Assembly (NCBI GenBank): GCA_003663415.1
Contig: QMZY01000034.1
Span: forward strand, 1-8,329
Reading direction: 5' to 3'
DNA: 8,329 nucleotides
Origin: Candidatus Aenigmatarchaeota archaeon
GTDB taxonomy: Archaea > Aenigmatarchaeota > Aenigmatarchaeia > QMZP01
This document shows, piece after piece, positions 1 through 4,462 of the stretch; position 1 is the stretch's first letter, and every line of letters starts with the position of its first letter. A model generated the notes under the pieces. It saw only the letters and a list, made by a program, of their open reading frames with translations, was not told the DNA's origin and did not search any database. The translations under genes were made by a program, and so were the position numbers.

Positions 1-804
1 CTTGATGATAACTTCATTCATGGAAAGAAATCTCCATATTTTTCTGTAATGAGGCCGCAGGAATTTCCAAGAAATTTTAAAGAGGGCAAGATTGCTATTG
101 CTATAGGAGCAGGTTATGATTTAATGAGAGACAGGGGCACGGCATGGGATGAAATAAATAAAATAAGACTAAATGGGAAATTGCTGTCTTCTGAAAGAGA
201 CAGGGTTATAAAAGAGGAATTAGAAAAATGCGGATATTATGCATTACCTACCGGTATAAAACCAATCATTTATACTCTTATCACCTCTCGTGAAACAGGA
301 ATTTATGAATTAGATGATATAAAGGAAATGTTGAATAAAGGCAAAACACCTACTATTATTTCAGAATGTCCAAAAATCGCCAAAGCATTTTTTTTAGAAA
401 ATGGAATAGATATGGAAGTTAAAGAAAGCGAGGGGTCTGTGGATAATCAAGTTATGTGCGGATTATATGATATTGGCGTTGAAATTGTGGAAACAGGAAA
501 AACGCTTGCTGACAATGTTGACCATGTAAGCTTAATAAAAAAGAATGATAACCCAATAATAGTTACATATTCTTGTGCTTGCATAGTTACAACGCAAAAA
601 GAATATGAAAAGGAAAGGGGGTTTATGGATGAATTTTTTGGTAGAATGGAAGAAAATATACAGGATTTGAAAAAAAAGGAACCGGATTTATTTAGAACAA
701 AATACCCAGATTTTTTTGCAAAATTCGAAGACCTTGAAAAAGAGCTGGAAAAAACACCGAACAACATTTCTTCATATTTATTTCAGGATTTGGCCCATTG
801 TTAA
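1..804 (+). CDS. hisG: HisG-like ATP phosphoribosyltransferase, 5' end cut by window edge
   Basis: The frame is open from base 1, and homology begins before the first ATG at 49, so that ATG is internal and the true start lies outside the window. The segment VMRPQEFPRNFKEG, followed by a hydrophobic stretch and GYD, matches the HisG pattern RpqDIPeyVedGaaDlGItGkD. Further on, TIISECPKIAKAFFLENGI matches the HisG segment that precedes the PRPP site, and EIVETGKTL (about 480-505) matches the PRPP-binding loop D-x-V-E-T-G-x-T-L with Glu for Asp. HisG couples ATP to PRPP in the first step of histidine synthesis. After the catalytic core (ending SCACIV) come about 70 charged, probably helical residues that do not resemble the ACT-like regulatory domain of long-form HisG. 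No other histidine gene is visible. The family is fairly clear. The exact substrate is less certain and a divergent paralogue is possible. Confidence 0.7.
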   Translation, partial: LDDNFIHGKKSPYFSVMRPQEFPRNFKEGKIAIAIGAGYDLMRDRGTAWDEINKIRLNGKLLSSERDRVIKEELEKCGYYALPTGIKPIIYTLITSRETGIYELDDIKEMLNKGKTPTIISECPKIAKAFFLENGIDMEVKESEGSVDNQVMCGLYDIGVEIVETGKTLADNVDHVSLIKKNDNPIIVTYSCACIVTTQKEYEKERGFMDEFFGRMEENIQDLKKKEPDLFRTKYPDFFAKFEDLEKELEKTPNNISSYLFQDLAHC

Positions 805-805
805 G

Positions 806-813
806 TTTATAAA
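806..813 (+). promoter_or_regulatory. TATA box of the RNA polymerase operon
   Basis: TTTATAAA is a near-ideal archaeal TATA element. It begins one base after the stop codon of the upstream HisG-like gene. Archaeal transcription normally starts about 25 bases downstream, which would be near 833-838, exactly where the folded leader begins. No strong BRE is evident upstream. No other comparable TATA box stands in front of rpoH, so this is the likely operon promoter. Confidence 0.7.
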
Positions 814-836
814 CCTGTTCGAATAAAATATTAAAC

Positions 837-902
837 TGAACGTTGGACCCGCATGGTGGTGAATACCACCCGCTTAGGAACCGTGTTCCTTAAGAACGTT
901 CA
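837..902 (+). ncRNA. Structured 5' leader RNA (three-way junction) of the rpoH operon
   Basis: Three helices can be drawn by hand. P1 pairs TGAACGTT (837-844) with AACGTTCA (895-902), 8 pairs. P2 is GGTGGT (855-860), loop GAAT, ACCACC (865-870), 6 pairs, possibly extended by G851-C873 and C852-G872. P3 pairs CTTAGGAAC (873-881) with GTTCCTTAAG (885-894), 9 pairs around a CGT loop with one bulged T (891). P3 stacks directly on P1, and GGACCC (845-850) is left free. The element starts where the TATA box predicts transcription to begin and ends one base before the rpoH Shine-Dalgarno GGTGAT. It is much more GC-rich and self-complementary than its surroundings. It could be a cis-acting regulatory leader or a processed small RNA. 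I do not recognise it as a known family. Confidence 0.6.
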
Positions 903-909
903 AGGTGAT
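902..909 (+). promoter_or_regulatory. Shine-Dalgarno site of rpoH
   Basis: AAGGTGAT is an excellent match to the archaeal anti-SD (16S 3' end AUCACCU). It lies 20 bases before the TTG at 930, too far for it, but only 5 bases before an in-frame ATA at 915. It therefore argues for a start at 915. The site follows immediately after helix P1 of the leader RNA, and their shared base is A902. Confidence 0.65.
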
Positions 910-929
910 CATATATAGAAGTAGACATA

Positions 930-1151
930 TTGGAACATGAACTCGTGCCAAAACACGAGATTCTCTCTGAAGAAGAAAAGAAAGAACTTTTAGAGAGATT
1001 AAAGATTCAGGAAAAGCAATTACCAAAAATTTTGGATTCTGACCCTGTTATAAAAAAAATAAACGCGAAAGCAGGAGACGTTATAAAAATAACAAGAAAC
1101 TCTCCGACAGCAGGTAAATCCATATATTACAGGCTGGTTATTTCAAAATAA
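930..1151 (+). CDS. rpoH: DNA-directed RNA polymerase subunit H (RpoH/Rpb5-like)
   Basis: Small archaeal homologue of the C-terminal domain of eukaryotic Rpb5. It sits on the lower jaw of RNA polymerase and contacts A''. Family signatures are LEHELVPKHEILSEEE at the N-terminus, QLPKI in the middle, and GAKxGDVIKI followed by RxSPTAG and YYRLVI at the C-terminus (here KAGDVIKITRNSPTAGKSIYYRLVIS). The coordinates given use TTG at 930, the first conventional start codon (73 residues, near the family's 75-80). However, the reading frame is open from 909, and codons 915-929 (I-E-V-D-I) continue the family's N-terminus. A start at the ATA at 915 would give 78 residues with a perfectly spaced SD. 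It is the first gene of the polymerase operon, with 27 bases to rpoB2. Confidence 0.93.
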   Translation: MEHELVPKHEILSEEEKKELLERLKIQEKQLPKILDSDPVIKKINAKAGDVIKITRNSPTAGKSIYYRLVISK

Positions 1152-1178
1152 TTTATGTTCGTTTAATAACCACACCAG

Positions 1179-2648
1179 ATGATTAGTATGGGTATTTCAC
1201 CTTTAATAGACGCATTTGAAAAGGAGAAAGGCTGGATAAATTTTCAGATAGATTCTTTTAACCATTTTGTAGAGCACGGAATCCAGGAAATTATAAATGA
1301 AATAGGAACCGTAAAACTTAATCCTGAAGCGGGAGACCTGAAACTAAAATTTGGAAAAGTCAGAGTAGAAAAACCGATTGTAAAAGAAGCTGATGGTTCT
1401 ACAAGAATAATATTTCCCAATGAAGCCAGAATAAGAAACCTCACATATACAGCACCGATATATGTAACTATCACGCCCATAATCAACAACGTACAGGAAA
1501 AACCGGAAACAGTGCACATAGGTAATCTTCCGATAATGGTAAGGTCAAACATATGCTCAACCTTTGGATTAACAGAAAAAGAGCTGCTGGAAGTTGATGA
1601 AGACCCGAAAGACCCCGGAGGGTATTTTATTATTAACGGGACAGAAAGAGTTCTTGTGATGATAGAAGAAATTGCTTCAAACAAACCTATTTTTGAGAAA
1701 GAAGGAGACAGCATTACCGTAAGAATAAATTCTGAGAGGTCCGGCTTCAGGCAAAGACATATAATAGAGAGAAAACCTGACGGGGAAATAACAATATCCT
1801 TTGCAAACCTGAGAAAATTGCCTGTGGTAATACTTATGAAAGCTCTGGGCTTGGAAACAGATAAGGAAATATGTATGGAAATTTCAGACGAGCCGAGAAT
1901 ATTAAATGAGCTTTATATTAATCTCTACCAGACAGAAGTTGCAACAAAAGACGAGGCCATAGAACTTATTGGTAAAAAATTAAAAGTTTCCGAGGATTAC
2001 AGACTGGAAAGGGTTAATCAGATACTTGACAGATATCTATTCCCTCATATAGGTCAATCTGTGGATGACAGGATAGAAAAAGCCAAGGTTCTGGCAAAAA
2101 TAGTAAGAAAAACCATAATGCTTGCAATAGGGATGATGCCAGAAGACGATATAGACCATTACAGCAACAAGCGGCTTTTAATGGCTGGTGAGCTTTTGGG
2201 CCAGCTTTTCAGGTCTATACTTTTGGGCAGGTGGGGTTTGCTGGCTAAAATGAGCTATAATTACCAGAAGCTTGTGAAAAGAGGAAAACAGTCCTCAATT
2301 CAGGGAATAATAGAAGCCGACGCTGTTACAAAACAGATTCTCTCATCTCTGGCGACAGGCAACTGGATAGGCGGGAGAACAGGAGTGTCGCAAAGGCTTG
2401 ACAGAAGCTCTTTTGTTAAAACAATATCTCATCTTAGATCTATAGTCTCACCATTAACATCAACACAGGAGCATTTCAAAGCAAGGCAGATACATCCAAC
2501 AGAATGGGGAAGGCTTTGCCCGGCAGAAACACCGGAAGGTTCTTCCATAGGTTTGAGAAAACACCTTGCATTAACAGCTGAGATAACACCCGGCTTGGAA
2601 CCAAAAGAAGAGGAAAGATTGTTAAATTTCCTAAAAGGTGAAAAATGA
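1179..2648 (+). CDS. rpoB2: DNA-directed RNA polymerase subunit B'' (N-terminal half of B)
   Basis: N-terminal half of the split second-largest subunit (Rpb2/beta homologue), forming the protrusion, lobe and fork regions. Visible hallmarks are GGYFIINGTERVLV (about residues 147-160), DHYSNKRLLMAGELL (about 325-340), then LATGNWIGGRTGVSQRLDR and SPLTSTQEHFKARQIHPTEWGRLCPAETPEG (about 390-454), the fork and rifampicin-pocket equivalents. A length of about 489 is normal for B''. The start may be ATG 1179 or ATG 1188. The latter (MGISPLIDAFEKEKG, 486 residues) has GATGAT 4 bases upstream and is slightly preferred by spacing. The motif usually reading TPEGPN reads TPEGSS (Ser455, Ser456). The protein ends shortly after this motif, at the standard archaeal B''/B' break. 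It overlaps rpoB1 by ATGA, which implies coupled translation. Confidence 0.97.
   Translation: MISMGISPLIDAFEKEKGWINFQIDSFNHFVEHGIQEIINEIGTVKLNPEAGDLKLKFGKVRVEKPIVKEADGSTRIIFPNEARIRNLTYTAPIYVTITPIINNVQEKPETVHIGNLPIMVRSNICSTFGLTEKELLEVDEDPKDPGGYFIINGTERVLVMIEEIASNKPIFEKEGDSITVRINSERSGFRQRHIIERKPDGEITISFANLRKLPVVILMKALGLETDKEICMEISDEPRILNELYINLYQTEVATKDEAIELIGKKLKVSEDYRLERVNQILDRYLFPHIGQSVDDRIEKAKVLAKIVRKTIMLAIGMMPEDDIDHYSNKRLLMAGELLGQLFRSILLGRWGLLAKMSYNYQKLVKRGKQSSIQGIIEADAVTKQILSSLATGNWIGGRTGVSQRLDRSSFVKTISHLRSIVSPLTSTQEHFKARQIHPTEWGRLCPAETPEGSSIGLRKHLALTAEITPGLEPKEEERLLNFLKGEK
2635..2641 (+). promoter_or_regulatory. Shine-Dalgarno site of rpoB1
   Basis: AAGGTGA lies inside the last codons of rpoB2, 3 bases before the ATG at 2645. 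It is the same core as the rpoH site. Together with the ATGA stop/start overlap, it fixes the rpoB1 start and suggests that terminating B'' ribosomes re-initiate on B'. Confidence 0.7.
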
Positions 2649-4462
2649 AAAAACAAAGCCATGAAAAAGCAGAAAGAGCAGACATTTATCTTAATGGTAA
2701 ATATATAGCACATGTACAGGATGCTTTAAAATTTGTAAATGATTTTAAGAAAAAAAGAAGGGCTGGTCTTTTGCCTTATCAGGCAAATATTGCGCATTAT
2801 CCTGAACTCAGAGAAATCAGAATCAATACAAGTCATGGAAGGGTAAGAAGGCCGTTGATAATTGTAGAGAATGGAAAGCCAAAACTTACAAAAGAGCATA
2901 TAGAAAAACTTAAAAAAAATGAAATAGACTGGAGCTATCTTGTAAATCACGGCATAATAGAGTATCTGGACACTGAAGAGGAAGAAAACAGCTACATAGC
3001 CTTAACGCCAGAAGATGTAACCAAAGAACACACACATCTTGAACTTGATCCAATTACAATGTTTGGTCTTTCTGCCACACTTATACCTTATCCTGAATAC
3101 AACAGAGGAGACAGAATAAATTATGGTGCAAAAATGGTTGGTCAGGCAATAGGCATCATGTGTAATAATTTTCTTCTGAGAACAGATACAAAATTCAATA
3201 TCCTTGCTTATCCTCAGATACCTCTTGTAACCACGAAAACGAGCAAGATTATGCAAGATTTTCCTGAAGGGCAGAATATTGTTGTAGCAGTTATGTGCTA
3301 TGATGGTTATAACCTGAACGATGCTATTGTTATGAATAAATCTTCTGTAGAAAGAGGCATGTTCAGGTCTTTTTATTTCAGAACATATGAAACTCTGAAG
3401 AAAAGATATTGGGGCGGGCAGGAAGATGAGATAACAATACCAGAACCGGGAATAAAAGGTCACAGAGGAGAAGAAGTATACAAAGACTTAGCTGAAGACG
3501 GAATAATAAACCCCGAAACAAAAGCAGAGTCTGACGCGGTATTAATTGGTAAAATATCTCCGTTAAGGTTCCTTTCTGGAGAGGAATTTATAAGCGACAT
3601 AGAAAATAAAAGAGAAACTTCTATTACCATAAGACATGGTGAAAAAGGCATTGTAGACAAAGTTATTATTTCAGAAACACCTGATGCGAACCAAATGATA
3701 AAAATAGTGGTCAGGGATGAAAGAATACCAGAACTTGGGGACAAGTTTGCCTCAAGACACGGACAAAAGGGTGTAATAAGCCTGCTTGTTCCTCAGGAAG
3801 ACATGCCGTTCACATCCGATGGCGTGGTTCCTGATATAATTTTTAATCCTCATGCCATCCCTTCAAGAATGACTGTTGGGCATCTGTTGGAAATGCTTGC
3901 AGGCAAAACAGGGTCTTATTCTGGCCAAATTCTTGATTCTTCTGCTTTTCATCATCCAAAAGAAAAGGAAATAAGAGCATTAATGAAAAAAATGGGGTTC
4001 AGAGATGACGGAAAACAAACGCTTTATGACGGAAGAACAGGAAAAAAATACGATGTTTTAATCTTTACAGGGGTGTTGTATTATATGAAACTTGACCATA
4101 TGGTTGCGAACAAAATACATGCAAGGTCCAGAGGGCCTGTTACTCTTTTAACAAAACAGCCAACAGAAGGAAGGGCAAAACGCGGGGGGTTGAGAATAGG
4201 TGAAATGGAGCAGCAGTGTTTGATAGGGCATGGCGCAGCTCTGACATTAAAAGAAAGATTTGATTCAGACCTTACAAAAATTCCTATTTGCACAAAATGT
4301 GGTTTGGTTGCAATTCATGATGTACTCAAAAATAAAACATACTGTCCAACGTGCAAAGATGCCCAAATTGTATGGGTTGAAATTTCATACGCATTTAAAC
4401 TTGCCATGGATGAATTAAAATCCATGTGCGTTTATCCAAAAATGAATCCAAAGGAGTTATAA
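2645..4462 (+). CDS. rpoB1: DNA-directed RNA polymerase subunit B' (C-terminal half of B)
   Basis: C-terminal half of the split B subunit, carrying the hybrid-binding region, wall and clamp anchor. It starts with the typical ADIYLNGKYI and RRAGLLPYQANIAHY segments. The catalytic-centre residues expected to touch NTP or RNA are present: Arg157 in the position of the Rpb2 HNQSPR arginine, Lys367 and Lys375 in GDKFASRHGQKG, and Arg517 in GGLRIGEME. A C-terminal zinc site is formed by C549, C552, C567 and C570 (CTKC...CPTC). The length of 605 is normal. Odd points: GYNLNDA (Asn225) replaces GYNxEDA, YNRGDR (152-157) replaces HNQSPR, and EMEQQ (520-524) replaces EMERD. The start is fixed by the ATGA overlap with rpoB2 and the SD at 2635. 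It ends in TAATG shared with rpoA1. Confidence 0.97.
   Translation: MKKQSHEKAERADIYLNGKYIAHVQDALKFVNDFKKKRRAGLLPYQANIAHYPELREIRINTSHGRVRRPLIIVENGKPKLTKEHIEKLKKNEIDWSYLVNHGIIEYLDTEEEENSYIALTPEDVTKEHTHLELDPITMFGLSATLIPYPEYNRGDRINYGAKMVGQAIGIMCNNFLLRTDTKFNILAYPQIPLVTTKTSKIMQDFPEGQNIVVAVMCYDGYNLNDAIVMNKSSVERGMFRSFYFRTYETLKKRYWGGQEDEITIPEPGIKGHRGEEVYKDLAEDGIINPETKAESDAVLIGKISPLRFLSGEEFISDIENKRETSITIRHGEKGIVDKVIISETPDANQMIKIVVRDERIPELGDKFASRHGQKGVISLLVPQEDMPFTSDGVVPDIIFNPHAIPSRMTVGHLLEMLAGKTGSYSGQILDSSAFHHPKEKEIRALMKKMGFRDDGKQTLYDGRTGKKYDVLIFTGVLYYMKLDHMVANKIHARSRGPVTLLTKQPTEGRAKRGGLRIGEMEQQCLIGHGAALTLKERFDSDLTKIPICTKCGLVAIHDVLKNKTYCPTCKDAQIVWVEISYAFKLAMDELKSMCVYPKMNPKEL
4451..4456 (+). promoter_or_regulatory. 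Shine-Dalgarno site of rpoA1
   Basis: AAGGAG sits 5 bases before the ATG at 4462, within the last rpoB1 codons. It decides the start of rpoA1. An in-frame ATG at 4426 further upstream lies well inside rpoB1 and lacks such a site. Confidence 0.75.

Noticed and set aside
817..824. GTTCGAAT resembling a tRNA T-loop
   Set aside because: The flanking bases cannot form a T-stem, and no acceptor, D or anticodon arm is present nearby.
865..898. Resemblance of ACCACCCG and the TTAAG-containing hairpin to parts of 5S rRNA
   Set aside because: Only short stretches match, the order and spacing do not form a 5S fold, and the segment is explained by the P2/P3 hairpins.
836..911. CTGA and TGAT elements suggesting a C/D-box guide RNA
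   Set aside because: They are in the wrong order and spacing for C and D boxes, and TGAT belongs to the Shine-Dalgarno site.
1162..1169. TTTAATAA as a second TATA box giving a leaderless rpoB2 transcript from ATG 1188
   Set aside because: The spacing would fit, but such AT strings are common in this AT-rich DNA and the 27-base gap is typical inside an operon.
4426..4461. Earlier ATG giving rpoA1 12 extra residues
   Set aside because: It lies inside rpoB1 without a ribosome site. The ATG at 4462 has AAGGAG 5 bases upstream and matches the family's N-terminus.
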